Below are positions 1 to 12,018 of a DNA stretch of 47,367 nucleotides, in pieces. Numbering within the stretch: position 1 is the first letter of the stretch; every line of letters starts with the position of its first letter. The notes beneath the pieces were generated by a model, which saw only the letters and a program-made list of their open reading frames with translations, was not told the origin of the DNA and made no database searches. This DNA is from Dehalococcoidia bacterium (GTDB lineage Bacteria; Chloroflexota; Dehalococcoidia; Dehalococcoidales; W498), in contig DUEE01000018.1 in assembly GCA_011170285.1 (NCBI GenBank), positions 1-47,367 on the forward strand, read 5' to 3'. The position numbers and the translations under genes were made by a program.

Positions 1-63
1 ACACCAACCGAGGTGTTTAACGCAATACCGGTAGAAGCCACCAGTAGAAGTATGGTAGAATCC

Positions 64-444
64 TTAATACCAGACCCCTTGAGGATAGCGGAACCCAATC
101 TTAATATAGCCCCTATCCTGTCCTAACGATGGGGTCCACCTTAGAGAAAGTAACTGGTCTCTAGTCACCTCAAGTGGCCTAGGACAGGGAATTACGCTTG
201 GGTCGAGCATATCCTCCAGAGAGCAAAACTCAATACCAGGTTCCATAGTTGGCAATGGATAATCGTTGATAATAAATCTAATCCTTTGGCGCTTCTGTCG
301 ATTGACCTGGTCAACAAGAGGATTCTTATCTAAGAGAAGCTTGCGTAGGAGCCCAGCAATCATGAGAGTCTCATATTCATCGTGTGATTTTAGCTTATCA
401 TCAAGGTCTAGAAGAGTGCCGATGAAGAATTGTCTCCTGTTCAT
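64..444 (-). CDS. Hypothetical protein, 126 aa
   Basis: I do not recognise this protein. It is a soluble, charged 126-residue product starting MNRRQFFIG, with no signal peptide, membrane segment or known motif that I can see. An AGAAGGAC ribosome-binding site lies just before the ATG, and the gene follows ruvB by about 60 bases on the same strand, so it is probably real and cotranscribed. After the TAA stop the same frame stays open to the window edge (about 20 codons rich in Gly and Tyr). The stop may therefore be a nonsense change in a longer gene. Confidence 0.5.
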   Translation of the reverse strand: MNRRQFFIGTLLDLDDKLKSHDEYETLMIAGLLRKLLLDKNPLVDQVNRQKRQRIRFIINDYPLPTMEPGIEFCSLEDMLDPSVIPCPRPLEVTRDQLLSLRWTPSLGQDRGYIKIGFRYPQGVWY

Positions 445-506
445 TGTCCTTCTCTTTTTAGGGATAGAGAGATTGAAGGTGGTGGGTTGTCAGGTAAATA
501 ATCTCT

Positions 507-1535
507 TCACCACAGGGTTGGCTGAGGCGGTTTTTGTTTATTATAGGGCAGGCCGAGGTGCTGATAAGCCAGTTGGGTGGCTAATCTACCCCGAGGGGTT
601 CGCTCCAGAAAGCCCAGTTGCAGGAGATAGGGCTCATAAACGTCCATAATGGTATCTGACTCCTCGCTGATGGCGGCAGCAATAGTGTCTAGTCCCACCG
701 GGCCACCATTAAACTTATCAATGATAGTATGTAGCACCTTGTGGTCTATTTCATCCAAGCCTATATGGTCGACTTCAAGCTTAGATAATGCCTCAACTGC
801 TACTGATTCGGTAGCTATACCACCTGCCATCACTTGGGCATAATCTCTGACCCTCTTGAGCAATCGGTTAGCCACGCGAGGTGTACCTCTAGCCCGGCAG
901 GCTATTTCCTCCAGTCCACTGGCTTCGGCTTTCACCTGGAGAATGCGGGCTGAGCGTTTAAGAATTACCTCTATAGACGCCTGGTCGTAGAAATCAAGGC
1001 GGTAAACGGCACCAAAGCGGTCTCTAAGCGGTGGGCTCAACAGGGCAAATCGGGTAGTGGCGCCAATTAGAGTAAAATGTGGTAAGTTTAGCCGCAGGCT
1101 TTTAGCCCCGGGACCCTTACCTATGACAATGTCCAGAGCAAAGTCCTCCATAGCCGGGTATAACACCTCCTCTACTGGGCGACTAATGCGGTGGATTTCA
1201 TCGATAAAAAGTATATCCTGGTTGCGGAGGTTGGTTAGGATAGCTGCTAAATCTCCGGTGCGCTCTATTGCTGGACCTGCGGTAATCCTAATATTAACCC
1301 CCATTTCAACAGCTATAATGTAAGCCAGGGTGGTCTTACCCAGACCAGGTGGTCCATAGAGTAGTATGTGGTCCAGTGCCTCACCTCTAGCTTTAGACGC
1401 AGCGATGGCTATGTTCAGATTATCCTTAATCTTGGTCTGCCCAATGAAATCATCAAGGCGTCGGGGTCGGAGATTAGTATCAATAGGTATGTCTTCAGTG
1501 TCAGGTTTACCCGATACAACGCGATCTGTTTCCAC
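507..1535 (-). CDS. ruvB: RuvB, Holliday junction branch-migration ATPase
   Basis: RuvB is the hexameric AAA+ motor that, with RuvA, drives branch migration of Holliday junctions in recombination and repair. The 342-residue length is normal. Walker A (GPPGLGKTT) sits at residues 61-69, Walker B is followed by DEIH near residue 112, and GATTR (sensor 1) follows. The C-terminal winged-helix part contains the family stretch [18 protein letters not shown]. The start is GTG with AAGAAAG upstream. Neither ruvA nor ruvC is adjacent. Confidence 0.97.
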   Translation of the reverse strand: METDRVVSGKPDTEDIPIDTNLRPRRLDDFIGQTKIKDNLNIAIAASKARGEALDHILLYGPPGLGKTTLAYIIAVEMGVNIRITAGPAIERTGDLAAILTNLRNQDILFIDEIHRISRPVEEVLYPAMEDFALDIVIGKGPGAKSLRLNLPHFTLIGATTRFALLSPPLRDRFGAVYRLDFYDQASIEVILKRSARILQVKAEASGLEEIACRARGTPRVANRLLKRVRDYAQVMAGGIATESVAVEALSKLEVDHIGLDEIDHKVLHTIIDKFNGGPVGLDTIAAAISEESDTIMDVYEPYLLQLGFLERTPRGRLATQLAYQHLGLPYNKQKPPQPTLW

Positions 1536-1605
1536 CTTTCTTCCTTACTACCCCCTTAATAAATCGCCTTATTATACCACTCTTTACCTGAACTGAGTAA
1601 CAGCA

Positions 1606-1640
1606 GATAAAATAAGATCGCCCTAATTAAAGTGGGGCGA
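1606..1640 (-). terminator. Rho-independent terminator after rpoC
   Basis: On the minus strand, TCGCCC (1640-1635) pairs with GGGCGA (1623-1618) around an AT-rich loop. It is followed by a TCTTATTTTA tract. It lies about 35 bases after the rpoC stop and before the ruvB start, so it likely ends the rpoBC transcript. Confidence 0.6.
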
Positions 1641-1672
1641 CCCTTTGTTAACATCAAATCGTGCAAGAGACC

Positions 1673-4600
1673 TTACATATCTAGCTCCTCTCTATCTTCC
1701 TCACCAGTGGCTAACATTGGCACCTCTTGAGAAGCCGGATAACGGGCTGGAATCAGCTTACCTATAATTACATTCTCCTTAAGCCCAGTCAGCTTATCTA
1801 TCTTGCCACGAATTGCAGCCTCAGTAAGCACTCTGGTAGTCTCCTGGAAGGAGGCATCAGCTAGCCAGCTATCAGTGCTCAGCGAGGCTCTGGTTATACT
1901 CATTAATATAGTGTGGGCGGTGGCTGGTTCACCCCCCTCAGCCAATACATTAGCATTAATGTCCTCATAATGGAACCTGTCTATCAGTTCTCCGGGCACG
2001 AGCTCGGAGTCACCTGAAGAATCAATACGAACCTTGGTCAGCATCTGATGGACAATAACTTCAACATGCTTGTCATTTATGTTCACTCCCTGGGAGCGGT
2101 ATACCTTTTGCACCTCGTCTACAAGGTATTGCTGGACTGCCTCCCTGCCCAAAATACGCAGAATATCCTGTGGGTTAATAGAGCCCTCGGTAAGTTGCTG
2201 CCCTGCCTTTATTTGGTCTCCAGTTTGAACACAAATACGGGCGGCAGCCGGAATAACATACTCGCGTTCCTCTTCCTCCTCATAGCTAATGAATAATTGC
2301 TCACCTTCAATAATCACTGTACCAGCTACACGAGCTAGAATAACTTGAGTTTCAGAGGTCAAGTCTACTGACTGTAGTGTAGCTTCAGCCTCAGGGGCTT
2401 GGGATAACACAGCTCCTATATCTACCCACTGACTGTTACTCACCATAACTTGCCAGCTAGGGGACAGTGAATATTCATCCCGGAATATATCAGAGCTAGT
2501 AACCTTAATTACTTTCCCCTCTTCTTTACCAAGGACTTCTGCCACACCATCTATTTCCGAGATGATTGCTTGATTTTTGGGTGGTCTTACCTCAAAGAGC
2601 TCTTCTACCCGGGGCAGACCGCTGGTGATATCAAGTCCTACTACGCCGCCGGTGTGGAAGGTACGTAGGGTTAGCTGAGTACCTGGCTCGCCGATACTCT
2701 GGGCAGCAATAATGCCTACTGCTGTATTGGGGGTGACCAAATGCCCATAAGCAAGGTCTCTACCATAGCACCACTGGCAGCAATCGTGCCTGGATTGACA
2801 AGTAAGAGGTGACCTGACATGAACTTTAATTATCCCAGCAGTGATAATTTCATTTGCCTTCAACTCATCAATTTCCTCATTTCGGTCAACAATAGTTTCT
2901 CCAGTGCGAGGATTAACTACCTTACTAGCCGCTAACCGACCGGTTATTCGCTCAATCAGTGATGGTAGCAGCTCCTTTTCTGGTGGTTCAGATATCCATA
3001 TACCGTCTGTACTACCACAGTCCTCCTGAATGGTGATAACGTCCTGGGCAACATCAATAAGACGTCTAGTGAGGTAACCGCTACCTGATGTCCTCAGGGC
3101 GGTATCAGCCAATCCCTTGCGAGCACCGTGGGTAGAAATAAAGTATTCCAGAACACTAAGTCCTTCACGGAGGCATGACTTAATAGGAAAGTCAATTACT
3201 CTGCCCGATGGGTCAGTCATTAAACCCCGCATACCTCCCATCTGGCTAATCTGGGAAACATTTCCCTTGGCTCCAGATGTTGCCATCATATAAAGACCGC
3301 CATAGCGGTCAAGAGTATGGGAGATGGTATCAGTAATACTGTCGGTGGTTTCCGTCCATATCGCTATGGCGCCATTATACCTTTCATCATCAGTGATTAA
3401 GCCGCGATGATACTGGTTTTCAATAATAGCAATCCTTTCCTCTGCTTCCTCTAAGAGCTTTGATTTACTCTGAGGAACCTCGATATCGCTGGTAGCAATA
3501 GTAGTCCCTGATTTGGTATTATAGTGGAAGCCTAGTTGTTTGAGTTTATCCAGCACCACCGCCGTATCCTCGTTACTTAGTAGTTTATAGCAATCGGTTA
3601 CTATTTGTTTTAAGCTTGATTTGTCAATTGCTTTGTTGTAGAAGCGTAGCTCTGGAGGCAGAACACTGTTAAAGATGGTGCGACCAGCACTAGTTTTAAC
3701 CCTTTGACCCCTTTCCCTGTCTCTGACCTCAATCTCAGCTCTGAGGTCAATAGCGCCAAGTTCGTAAGCAAGCCTTGCTTCCTCAAAACTGCCGAAAATT
3801 GCACCTTCCCCTTTAGCTTTAGGAGTAATGGTGGTCAAGTAGTAGCAACCGAGGACTACATCCAGCGTCGGGGCTAGCACTGGCTCACCACAGCTTGGCA
3901 GCAGCATATTGTGGGTGCTGAGCATCATATCTCTAGCCTCTTTAACGGCAGCTTTGGACAAGGGGATGTGAACTGCCATCTGGTCACCATCAAAATCAGC
4001 ATTAAAGGCAGAACATACCAGGGGATGAAGCTGAATGGCATTACCATCGATGAGTACCGGCTCAAAAGCCTGGATGCTAAGCCGGTGCAGGGTAGGAGCG
4101 CGGTTAAGCAGCACCGGTCGCTCCTTGGTGACCTCTTCCAGTATGTCGTATATCTCTGGATTAGCTCTCTCCACCAGCCGTCGGGCGCTCTTAATGTTGT
4201 GAGCGAGGTCTTGTTTCACTAGTTGGTGCATAACGAAGGGCTTGAATAGCTCTAGAGCCATCTGTCTAGGTAAACCACATTGGTGAAGTTTCAGTTCTGG
4301 ACCGACCACAATGACCGACCGACCGCTATAGTCAACCCGCTTACCCAGTAGATTCTGGCGAAAGCGTCCTTGTTTACCCCTGAGCATATCGGAGAGTGAC
4401 TTCAGTTTATGATTACGGCTGACGGAAACGGCTCGTCCCCTGCGACCATTATCAATGAGAGAGTCGACTGCTTCCTGAAGCATCCGTTTCTCATTGCGGA
4501 TAATAATCTCTGGCGCTCCAATTTCTAATAAGTGACATAGTCGGTTATTGCGATTGATGACTCGTCGATACAGGTCATTAAGGTCACTGGTAGCAAATCT

Positions 4601-5542
4601 GCCTCCGTCTAGTTGAACCATAGGGCGAAGCTCTGGGGGTAAGACAGGCAACACAATTAAAATCATCCACTCTGGTTTATTGCCACTGTGGCGGAAGGCT
4701 TCCACTATCTGTAGCTGCTTACTTGCCTTCCTGCGTCGTTGACCTGAAGTAGAATGGGTCTCTTGGATTAGCTCACTGCGCAATTCATCAAGGTTAACAT
4801 CCTTAAGAATTTGAAGGATGGCCTCAGCCCCCATCCCGGCCTTAAAAACTTGACCATATTTCTGCTTGAGTTCATGGTAACGGTTCTCGGTGAGTAGTGC
4901 CCGTTTCCGAAGGTCTTTTAGTTTTTCCACGTCGGTGGCAAGCTCTTCACTAAGCTTTGTTTTCTCGTCAATGAAATGCTGCCGGAGCTGGTTTATTTCC
5001 TCTACTGTCGCTTGGCTCTGCTCCATCTCGGCGATTTTAGTCTCCAGTGCCTCTTGGCACTCGTCTATTTTTTGTGAGGTGATCTCCTCAAGCTGTTTAA
5101 TTACCTCCTGTCGTGCCTCTTCATCTATAGAGGTGATGATATAATGGGAGAGGTAAAGGACACGCTCCAAGCTCCGCAGCGACAGGTCAAGCAGTAGCCC
5201 CAATCGGCTGGGTATCCCCTTAGCAAACCAGATATGACTCACCGGGCACGCCAGCTCAATATGTCCCATACGTTCCCGGCGTACTTTCGCCCGGGCTACC
5301 TCAACGCCACACTTATCGCAAATAACCCCCTTGTAGCGTATTTTTTTATACTTGCCACAATAGCACTCAAAGTCTTTAGTTGGACCAAAGATTCCCTCGC
5401 AAAAAAGTCCGTCTCTTTCCGGTCTTAGAGTGCGGTAGTTAAAAGTCTCTGGTTTGGTTACCTCACCGTAGGACCAGCTCCTGATCTGCTCCGGTGAAGC
5501 CAGAGAGACACGGATGGCATCAAAATCGTTAACTTCAAGCAT
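1673..5542 (-). CDS. rpoC: RNA polymerase subunit beta' (RpoC)
   Basis: This is the largest subunit of the transcribing core enzyme. The 1289-residue product has the N-terminal zinc finger ([13 protein letters not shown] then CDKCGVE, about residues 60-80). The catalytic magnesium loop [12 protein letters not shown] begins near residue 514. The bridge-helix and trigger-loop region ends with [17 protein letters not shown] second zinc-binding set ([13 protein letters not shown]) is also present. Its start overlaps the end of rpoB by 8 bases, so the two are translationally coupled. Confidence 0.99.
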   Translation of the reverse strand: MLEVNDFDAIRVSLASPEQIRSWSYGEVTKPETFNYRTLRPERDGLFCEGIFGPTKDFECYCGKYKKIRYKGVICDKCGVEVARAKVRRERMGHIELACPVSHIWFAKGIPSRLGLLLDLSLRSLERVLYLSHYIITSIDEEARQEVIKQLEEITSQKIDECQEALETKIAEMEQSQATVEEINQLRQHFIDEKTKLSEELATDVEKLKDLRKRALLTENRYHELKQKYGQVFKAGMGAEAILQILKDVNLDELRSELIQETHSTSGQRRRKASKQLQIVEAFRHSGNKPEWMILIVLPVLPPELRPMVQLDGGRFATSDLNDLYRRVINRNNRLCHLLEIGAPEIIIRNEKRMLQEAVDSLIDNGRRGRAVSVSRNHKLKSLSDMLRGKQGRFRQNLLGKRVDYSGRSVIVVGPELKLHQCGLPRQMALELFKPFVMHQLVKQDLAHNIKSARRLVERANPEIYDILEEVTKERPVLLNRAPTLHRLSIQAFEPVLIDGNAIQLHPLVCSAFNADFDGDQMAVHIPLSKAAVKEARDMMLSTHNMLLPSCGEPVLAPTLDVVLGCYYLTTITPKAKGEGAIFGSFEEARLAYELGAIDLRAEIEVRDRERGQRVKTSAGRTIFNSVLPPELRFYNKAIDKSSLKQIVTDCYKLLSNEDTAVVLDKLKQLGFHYNTKSGTTIATSDIEVPQSKSKLLEEAEERIAIIENQYHRGLITDDERYNGAIAIWTETTDSITDTISHTLDRYGGLYMMATSGAKGNVSQISQMGGMRGLMTDPSGRVIDFPIKSCLREGLSVLEYFISTHGARKGLADTALRTSGSGYLTRRLIDVAQDVITIQEDCGSTDGIWISEPPEKELLPSLIERITGRLAASKVVNPRTGETIVDRNEEIDELKANEIITAGIIKVHVRSPLTCQSRHDCCQWCYGRDLAYGHLVTPNTAVGIIAAQSIGEPGTQLTLRTFHTGGVVGLDITSGLPRVEELFEVRPPKNQAIISEIDGVAEVLGKEEGKVIKVTSSDIFRDEYSLSPSWQVMVSNSQWVDIGAVLSQAPEAEATLQSVDLTSETQVILARVAGTVIIEGEQLFISYEEEEEREYVIPAAARICVQTGDQIKAGQQLTEGSINPQDILRILGREAVQQYLVDEVQKVYRSQGVNINDKHVEVIVHQMLTKVRIDSSGDSELVPGELIDRFHYEDINANVLAEGGEPATAHTILMSITRASLSTDSWLADASFQETTRVLTEAAIRGKIDKLTGLKENVIIGKLIPARYPASQEVPMLATGEEDREELDM

Positions 5543-8500
5543 TTTCTTCTTTTACCTCTCCCTCAGCTAGGTGTTCAGCAATTTCAAGCTCCGTCTCTAG
5601 TTTAGGCACTTGCCTAGTCTCCTCGGCAGTGATTGCCTTTTCCTCTTCGTTGATCACCTCAATGGCAAGCCCTAAGCTCTGCAATTCCTTTACCAGAACC
5701 TTAAACGATTCTGGCACACCGGGTTGGAAAATATCCTCGTTCTTAACTATAGCTTCATAGGTTTTGTCTCGCCCAATCACGTCGTCTGACTTAATGGTCA
5801 AGGCTTCTTGGAGGTTGTGGGCAGCACCATAGGCTTCTAGTGCCCATACCTCCATCTCACCAAAGCGCTGACCGCCAAACCGAGCCTTACCACCCACCGG
5901 CTGCTGGGTAATCAGGGAGTAAGGACCAATGGAACGGGCGTGAACCTTGTCCTCAACCAAATGGTTTAGCTTCATCATATAGATACTACCCACAGTTACC
6001 GGCTGGTCAAATGGCTCACCAGTACGCCCGTGGCGGAGTATAACCTTACCCAGAATAGGCGGAGCCAGGTTCTCTTCCGCCCCGACCTTTTTTGCTGCTT
6101 GCTCCAGCTCCCCTAGATTAAGCTCTCGGCTGGCTACGCCAAGGTCTTCGAGCCATAAGCGGAGGCAAGCCTCCTTTGCCTCTCCGGGATAGCAATCACT
6201 CAATACCCTATCTGCATCATAACCCTGATTTTCAAGCCACACCTTAGCCAGCTCCAGTTGCATGGTCAAGTCCCCATTAATAGGGTTAGGATTAATTGCT
6301 CCAGCCTTTTGAGCAAGCCAAGCTCTAGCCAGAGCATCCTCAATAGCAATATCACTGGCACCATCAAAGATGGGGCTGGATACCTTCCAGCCCAGCATAT
6401 AAGCCGCCCAGCCGAGATGGGTTTCTAGAACCTGACCAATGTTCATTCGTGATGGAACCCCTATCGGGTTAAGTATAATGTCTACCGGTGTGCCATCGGG
6501 GAGGAAAGGCATGTCCTCAACCGGGGTGATAAGTGAGATAACTCCCTTATTACCATGCCGGCCGGATAGCTTATCCCCTACCGAGACTTCCCGTTTCTGG
6601 GCAACCCAGACCTGTACCCATTGATTAACCCCGGCGGGTAGCTCTTCGTCCTTGTCATAACGGGAGACATTTCTCACATTAATCACTTTGCCCCGCTCAC
6701 CGTGAGGTACTCGCAGGGAAGTGTCCTTCACTTCTCGGGCTTTTTCGCCAAAGATAGCCCGCAGAAGCTTCTCCTCAGCCGATAGCTCAGTTTCCCCCTT
6801 TGGGGTAATTTTGCCCACTAAAATGTCATCCGGACCTACTTCGGCGCCAATCCGAATAATTCCGTTCTCATCAAGCTCACGCAGGCTTTCCTCACCTACA
6901 TTAGGTATATCCCTGGTGATTTCCTCGGGTCCTAACTTGGTATTCCGTGCTTCTACCTCATGCTTCTCAATATGAATGGAGGAAAACTTGTCTTGCTCAA
7001 CCAGGCGATTGCTAATAATGATAGCATCCTCAAAGTTATAGCCTTCCCAACTCATAAAGGCGCACAGCACATTCTGTCCTAGGGCTAATTCTCCTTGTTC
7101 AGTAGCTGAACTATCAGCTAGAAGCTCATCCAGTTTTACTCGGTCGCCCTTATTCACTGTGGGGTGCTGGTTAATACAAGTCCCTTGATTTGTCCGCGAA
7201 AATTTCATTAGCTGATATGTCTTCTTGTCGCCGTTGTCTTCAGTAACTATAATCTGTGAGCTAGTAGCTGAGGTTACCGTTCCAGAATGTTGGGCAAAGA
7301 GCACCTGACCACTGCGCTTGGCGGCTTCCGTTTCCATGCCTGTAGCTACTAAAGGTGCCTCGGGGCGAATTAGGGGCACCGCCTGCCGCTGCATATTAGA
7401 GCCCATCAGGGCACGATTAGCATCATTATGTTCTAGGAAGGGGATTAATGCTGTGGAAACACTGAATATCTGTTTAGGTGATACATCCATTAGCTGCAGT
7501 TTATCGGGAGACTCTATTAGGTAGCGGTCACCCAACCTGGCTTCAACCTTTTCTTCCATAAATTGGTTATTTTCGTCAAGCCGGGCATTGGCCTGAGCAA
7601 TGGTATATTCATCCTCTTTGTCGGCGGTTAGGTAGATTACCCCATCAGAGACAAAAGGTATCACCTTAATATTCCGAGGAGATAGGTGACATAATTCAGT
7701 AGCAATCTCAGGGGTAATGGTAGCTCCATCCTCTACTATAGTATTGTCGTCGTCATCAAGTACCGCTTCCCGAGTTGTCTTACCCAGCAGTTTATCGTAG
7801 GTATTGCTTACTTCGGCAATAACCTGACGATATGGCGTTTCAATAAAACCATAATCATTAATTATACTGTAAGTGGATAGAGAGCCGATAAGACCAATGT
7901 TAGGTCCCTCGGGTGTCTCTATAGGACAGATTCTACCATAGTGGGAAAAGTGGACATCGCGGACATCAAAGCCAGCACGCTCCCGAGATAGACCGCCTGG
8001 TCCCATTGCTGATAGTCGACGCTTATGAGTTAGCTCAGCTAGTGGGTTGGTTTGGTCCATAAACTGTGATAGCTGTGAGCTACTGAAGAACTCCCTGATG
8101 GCGGCTACTATAGGGTGAATGTTGATCAGAGCGTCGGGAGTAACTGCTTCAGTGTCAATAATGCTCATACGCTCTCTGATTACTCGCTCCATGCGCAGTA
8201 GCCCAATACGGAACTGGTTTTGCATCAGCTCACCCACAGTGCGCACACGCCGATTGCCCAGATGGTCAATATCGTCGGGGCTATCACTGCCATTGTTAAC
8301 CATAATGATGTGCCTGACTATTGCTATAATATCCTCTGTGGTTAAAGTTCGCTGATTTTCAGCAACCTTAAGCTCTAATCGCTTATTAAGCTTATACCGA
8401 CCAACCTCGCCTAGGTCATAACGCTGGGAATTAAAGAACAGGTTGTTTATCAGTTTTTTAGCATTTTCAATGTTGAGTGGGTCACCAGGGCGCAGTTTTT

Positions 8501-9251
8501 TATATATATCAATCAGGGCACTAGTCGTATCCCTAACTAATGGTTCACGCTCTATTGTTGACCTGATATACTGGTTCTCCGAGGAGCTATCCTCTTTGGG
8601 GAATAAGTTGAGCAGTTGCTCATCACTACCGTAACCAATAGCGCGCAACAGTGTAGTGATAGGAATCTTCCGTTTGCCGTCTATTTTGGCTGAGATTACA
8701 TTCCGGTTGCTGGTTTCAAACTCCAGCCAAGCGCCGCGAGTGGGGATTAGCTTAGCTTGGCATAATTGACGACCACTAGGAGTATCTCCCTCAATGGTGA
8801 AAAAGACACCTGGTGAGCGGAGCAATTGGCTTACTATTACCCGTTCGGCACCACTAATAATGAAGGTGCCTTGGGCTGTCATCAATGGAATGTTACCGAA
8901 AAACAGTTTTTTTTCCTTAATTTCCCCCGTTTCTTTAACCAGCAACTGTGTTCTCACATAGAGTCGAGCTGAGTAGGTTAAGTCCCGCTGGCGACAATCT
9001 TGCTCGGTGGGATAAGGCCCACAGAATTCATAGTCTTTGAAGCTAAGCTCTAGCCTGTTGCCAGTGAAGTCTTTAATGGGGGATATTGACTCCAATAATT
9101 GCTTTAGCCCTTTTTCTTGAAACCGCCGGAAAGATTCTAGCTGGACTTGAATCAGATTGGGTATATCTAGTATCTGGGGTAACTTGGCATAAGATTTTCT
9201 GGAAACAGGCGTCATTTTCCCTTCAGTGTGTGTTGGTGACAAAAGAACCAT
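5535..9251 (-). CDS. rpoB: RNA polymerase subunit beta (RpoB)
   Basis: This is the second-largest RNA polymerase subunit, 1238 residues. It contains the rifampicin-pocket region ([20 protein letters not shown], then [18 protein letters not shown]), the [18 protein letters not shown] and [10 protein letters not shown] motifs, and the C-terminal [20 protein letters not shown] motif. AAGGAG lies about 10 bases before the first ATG. A second possible start 12 codons in ([12 protein letters not shown]) also has a GAAGGG before it. No rplJ/rplL genes lie upstream; a J-domain gene does. Confidence 0.99.
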   Translation of the reverse strand: MVLLSPTHTEGKMTPVSRKSYAKLPQILDIPNLIQVQLESFRRFQEKGLKQLLESISPIKDFTGNRLELSFKDYEFCGPYPTEQDCRQRDLTYSARLYVRTQLLVKETGEIKEKKLFFGNIPLMTAQGTFIISGAERVIVSQLLRSPGVFFTIEGDTPSGRQLCQAKLIPTRGAWLEFETSNRNVISAKIDGKRKIPITTLLRAIGYGSDEQLLNLFPKEDSSSENQYIRSTIEREPLVRDTTSALIDIYKKLRPGDPLNIENAKKLINNLFFNSQRYDLGEVGRYKLNKRLELKVAENQRTLTTEDIIAIVRHIIMVNNGSDSPDDIDHLGNRRVRTVGELMQNQFRIGLLRMERVIRERMSIIDTEAVTPDALINIHPIVAAIREFFSSSQLSQFMDQTNPLAELTHKRRLSAMGPGGLSRERAGFDVRDVHFSHYGRICPIETPEGPNIGLIGSLSTYSIINDYGFIETPYRQVIAEVSNTYDKLLGKTTREAVLDDDDNTIVEDGATITPEIATELCHLSPRNIKVIPFVSDGVIYLTADKEDEYTIAQANARLDENNQFMEEKVEARLGDRYLIESPDKLQLMDVSPKQIFSVSTALIPFLEHNDANRALMGSNMQRQAVPLIRPEAPLVATGMETEAAKRSGQVLFAQHSGTVTSATSSQIIVTEDNGDKKTYQLMKFSRTNQGTCINQHPTVNKGDRVKLDELLADSSATEQGELALGQNVLCAFMSWEGYNFEDAIIISNRLVEQDKFSSIHIEKHEVEARNTKLGPEEITRDIPNVGEESLRELDENGIIRIGAEVGPDDILVGKITPKGETELSAEEKLLRAIFGEKAREVKDTSLRVPHGERGKVINVRNVSRYDKDEELPAGVNQWVQVWVAQKREVSVGDKLSGRHGNKGVISLITPVEDMPFLPDGTPVDIILNPIGVPSRMNIGQVLETHLGWAAYMLGWKVSSPIFDGASDIAIEDALARAWLAQKAGAINPNPINGDLTMQLELAKVWLENQGYDADRVLSDCYPGEAKEACLRLWLEDLGVASRELNLGELEQAAKKVGAEENLAPPILGKVILRHGRTGEPFDQPVTVGSIYMMKLNHLVEDKVHARSIGPYSLITQQPVGGKARFGGQRFGEMEVWALEAYGAAHNLQEALTIKSDDVIGRDKTYEAIVKNEDIFQPGVPESFKVLVKELQSLGLAIEVINEEEKAITAEETRQVPKLETELEIAEHLAEGEVKEENA

Positions 9252-9377
9252 CTCTTACTCTACTCCTTAAATAGATACGCGAAACCGCTTGATAGAGGTA
9301 CTACAGCTAAGTAAAATTTGCAGATAACGATGAGAGATAACAAGGTGAATACGTAAGAAGATTAATCACAAACCCTC

Positions 9378-9406
9378 ATCATACCATTATTTTTATGATT
9401 TGTCAA
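9378..9406 (-). promoter_or_regulatory. Predicted sigma-70-type promoter of rpoBC
   Basis: On the minus strand TTGACA (9406-9401) is followed after exactly 17 bases by TATGAT (9383-9378), a near-consensus promoter. The leader to the rpoB start would be about 120 bases. The -35 box overlaps the stop codon of the upstream J-domain gene (TGA, 9405-9403). Confidence 0.75.
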
Positions 9407-10146
9407 GTATTTGTAATGGTTCTTGTTAATGTTCTATGATTACCATTATTGACTTCAATGACTCTGGTTACTATCCTATTATCATTGACTTTGATTTGAA
9501 TTAGAATATCTCCGGGCTGACCATCGGTAAGCTGGCAGGCATTTCGCAGTCTTATTTTCCTGCCGGTGTTAAAGCCGGCAGGAATCTTGGCTCTTAGCTT
9601 TTTCCCCTTTTGCACTAAGCCTTTTGCTAGACCCTGCTCTGCTTGCTCTCTGCTAATTGTTATCTCGTATCGCACATCTTTAGGTCGAGGTTGCTGAGCC
9701 TTATTAAATATCTCTTCCGTGTTAATTCCTCCCGTAGTCTCAAATCTCATGCCACTAGGCCCACCGAAACCCCGACTGAACGTCCTGAAGGGATAGACTC
9801 TACCCTTTAGGGAATCTCCAAATATATTGTCTAGGAAGTCGAAACCAAGGCCAGACCCGCCAGAGTCCTTCATCAAATCTTCAAATGTGATTCTTGTGTG
9901 GGAACTACGGAAAATATCGCTAACCTCGCCCACTGTGCCGAACTGATCATATTGTCTCTTCTTTTCTGGGTCGCCCAGAATGCGGAAGGCTTCATTCAAT
10001 TCCTTGAACTTTTCGTTAGCCCATTTATCGTTACTTGGGTTGCGGTCGGGATAGTGTTTCATCGCCAGCTTTCGATAAGCCTTCTTTATCTGCTCTCCAT
10101 TAACGTTTCTCGGGACTCCCAAAATCTGGTAGTAGTCTTTAGCCAT
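9403..10146 (-). CDS. J-domain protein, DnaJ/CbpA-like, with altered HPD motif
   Basis: The product is a co-chaperone-like protein of 247 residues. The J domain occupies residues 4-70. A Gly/Phe-rich linker follows, then part of a DnaJ C-terminal substrate-binding domain (about 160-230, with [20 protein letters not shown]). No Cys-rich zinc finger is present, as in CbpA-type proteins. At 247 residues it is shorter than typical CbpA (about 300). The key loop reads K30-H31-Y32-P33-D34, where J domains carry Tyr-His-Pro-Asp. The invariant His of HPD is thus a Tyr, with a His one place earlier. HPD is needed to stimulate DnaK ATPase in characterised J proteins, so it may not act as a normal DnaK partner. 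The ATG is preceded by AAGGAAAG. Confidence 0.85.
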   Translation of the reverse strand: MAKDYYQILGVPRNVNGEQIKKAYRKLAMKHYPDRNPSNDKWANEKFKELNEAFRILGDPEKKRQYDQFGTVGEVSDIFRSSHTRITFEDLMKDSGGSGLGFDFLDNIFGDSLKGRVYPFRTFSRGFGGPSGMRFETTGGINTEEIFNKAQQPRPKDVRYEITISREQAEQGLAKGLVQKGKKLRAKIPAGFNTGRKIRLRNACQLTDGQPGDILIQIKVNDNRIVTRVIEVNNGNHRTLTRTITNT

Positions 10147-10175
10147 TAACTTTCCTTACATTTTCCATTATTCAC

Positions 10176-11210
10176 TTATCTTAAGATTAAATTCAAGTCT
10201 TGACCACATTTTGAGCATTTGCCGTTTTCGTCGTATCTCTTGATATAATATCCAGTTCGTTCAATCATTTTTGTCTTACAATTTGGGCAGAAAGTACTTT
10301 CTCTGTCAATTCCAGGAACATTACCAATATAGACATAGTTTAATCCTTGATTAAACCCGATTTCTCTGGCCTTGATTAAGGTTTCGGCCGGAGTATCAGG
10401 TAAATCCTTGAGCTGCCAAGAAAGTGTTCCTGAGAATTGGCTGACATGCCAGGGGGTCTCTGGACCAAGTTCATTCTTGATAAAATTGGCTATGCTTTCC
10501 AACATCTCTTCAGAATCACTGATAGTAGGAATAACCAAGGTAGTTACCTCTAACCAAATTCCTCGTTTCTTTACTTTCTTTAAGGTATCTAATACGGGCT
10601 TCAATCCTCCTCCAGAATACTCTTTGTAATCTTTATCAGAAAAATACTTCAAATCAATATTAGCGGCATCCATGTAAAGGGAGATTAGATCAAATAATTC
10701 CTTTGACCAAAATCCACTAGTGACCCAGGTATTTTTAATTCCCTCCTCCTTAGCTATTTTCATAGTATCTAAGGCATATCTAAAAAAATAATTGGATCGG
10801 TATAAGTATAAGAAATCGAATCACAATAATATGCTTTAGCTTGCTCTACAATTATCTCTGGAGGTAAATCTTTCCCTTTAATTTCTCCAGTCATTTTTGG
10901 TCCTTGAGAAATTTGCCAATTCTGGCAATTTCTGCATTTAAACTGGCATCCTACCGTAGCTATGGAGTAAGAACTAGTACCCGGTAAAAAAATGGAAAAA
11001 GGGCTTTTTCTCAATTGGATCAATGTTTGCAGCACAAGCTTTCCCGTAAACTAAAGTATACAATTTCTCGTCAGTATTCTGTTTAACTCCACAACGTCCT
11101 CTTTCTCCTGGTTTCAACACACAATAATGAGCGCAACTCTGGCACTGAACCCTTCCTTCTCCCAATTTTCTATATAAATCAGCCTCTCTAGTACCATCTT
11201 TTATTGGCAT
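10176..11210 (-). pseudogene. AmrS-like radical SAM protein, broken by two frameshifts
   Basis: Three frames together give one AmmeMemoRadiSam-system radical SAM protein (AmrS). The first piece (from 11210) has CQSCAHYCVLKPGERGRCG and ends HFFTGY. The second has the SAM-cluster motif CQFKCRNC (CX3CX2C) and ends SYTYTDPIIFL. The third (10763-10176) has NTWVTSGFW and a C-terminal zinc-ribbon-like CPNCKTKM and CSKCGQ. Both breaks lie exactly in seven-base T runs on the coding strand (A7 at 10986-10992 and 10782-10788). One T fewer in the first and one more in the second restore a continuous frame. It is either a real pseudogene, homopolymer error, or a slippage-expressed gene. AmrA and AmrB are not nearby. 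Confidence 0.85.
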
Positions 11211-11274
11211 TCTACCCCCATTTCTTTAGTTATTGAGAAAATACACTTTCGCTTTTTGAACTACTACTATGTCT

Positions 11275-11302
11275 ATTTTGTACTAGACTAGCCACTTGTC
11301 AA
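11275..11302 (-). promoter_or_regulatory. Possible promoter upstream of the amrS-like gene
   Basis: On the minus strand a perfect TTGACA (11302-11297) is followed after 16 bases by CAAAAT (11280-11275, four of six matches to TATAAT). It points toward the amrS-like gene, whose start is about 65 bases downstream. Confidence 0.4.
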
Positions 11303-11480
11303 GAGAAGCGTGACCTCATAGAAAAGTACAAACCTTTTCTGACATGGTTCTACTCGGAGGTTGTATCAGGAAAGCTCTTGGGTATCGCTCTAAGCACTTC
11401 GTCACATTATATCCTTGAGAGCGGAACAAGCGAAGATTGGCGGATATCTAAGGGCAGCGGCAGTTGCTGATTTGCTCGGG

Positions 11481-11675
11481 TTAATTGTGAGCATATATGA
11501 ATTCAGCATTGCCAAAGTCGCTTCCCATACTCAGGTCATCTATGGAGACACCAACATCATTAGCATTCATCCCCTCGTTAGCGATGGACTCTAAAAATTC
11601 CACCTCTCCCTTTTCGTGGGAATTATTTTTCAGGAAGCTCTGAAAAGCTGGTAAATTATAAAGGGAAAGCACCAT
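11481..11675 (-). pseudogene. Fragment resembling the N-terminal part of an FkbM-type methyltransferase
   Basis: This is a 64-codon open frame. Its middle part (EVEFLESIANEGMNANDVG) resembles the segment leading into the SAM-binding DVGANIG motif of FkbM-family methyltransferases. The glycine motif itself reads DVGVSID and the rest of the domain is absent, so if the resemblance is right this is a remnant. The following 270 bases (11211-11480) hold no convincing gene. A plus-strand frame without a start codon (about 11280-11460) is open there, but I cannot assign it. Confidence 0.3.
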
Positions 11676-11683
11676 AGCAATTC

Positions 11684-11950
11684 TTACACCTCTTTTGCTA
11701 TCTCCTCCTCAAATTCGGGGAAATAACCTTTAATCACTTTTAGATTGAACTTAGAAAGGATAGATTCTTTAGATTCCCTCTCTAGCAGAAACTGAAATGA
11801 TTTTCTTATCAGCTCTTCTTTGCTAATCGTACCTTGGGTTAAAAGGTAATAATAATCATCATCCAAACTTACGATATACTGCCTCTTGTCACCTTTTCCC
11901 GCCACTATTACTGTAAATTCATTCTGGTTTCTCTTCGTAATCTCAAGCAT
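11684..11950 (-). CDS. Hypothetical protein, 88 aa
   Basis: I do not recognise this small acidic protein. It starts MLEITKRNQNEFTVIVAG, has a run of Asp and Tyr in the middle (DDDYYYLL), and ends in a Glu-rich helix (FPEFEEEIAKEV). It has no membrane segment or signal. I chose the ATG at 11950 because GGGAGGTG lies 4 bases before it; a GTG two codons earlier lies inside that ribosome-binding site. The size and charge suit an antitoxin or a small regulator, but no partner gene is recognisable beside it. Confidence 0.55.
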   Translation of the reverse strand: MLEITKRNQNEFTVIVAGKGDKRQYIVSLDDDYYYLLTQGTISKEELIRKSFQFLLERESKESILSKFNLKVIKGYFPEFEEEIAKEV

Positions 11951-12018
11951 TTTCACCTCCCAATAGGCTGTAACGGCTTATTTTACTATCATTTATAGCG
12001 CGGAGGAAGGAATCGTAT

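Noticed and set aside
11280-11460. Plus-strand open frame downstream of the FkbM-like fragment
   Set aside because: It has no start codon or ribosome-binding site in frame, and I recognise no family; kept only as a remark in the fragment entry.
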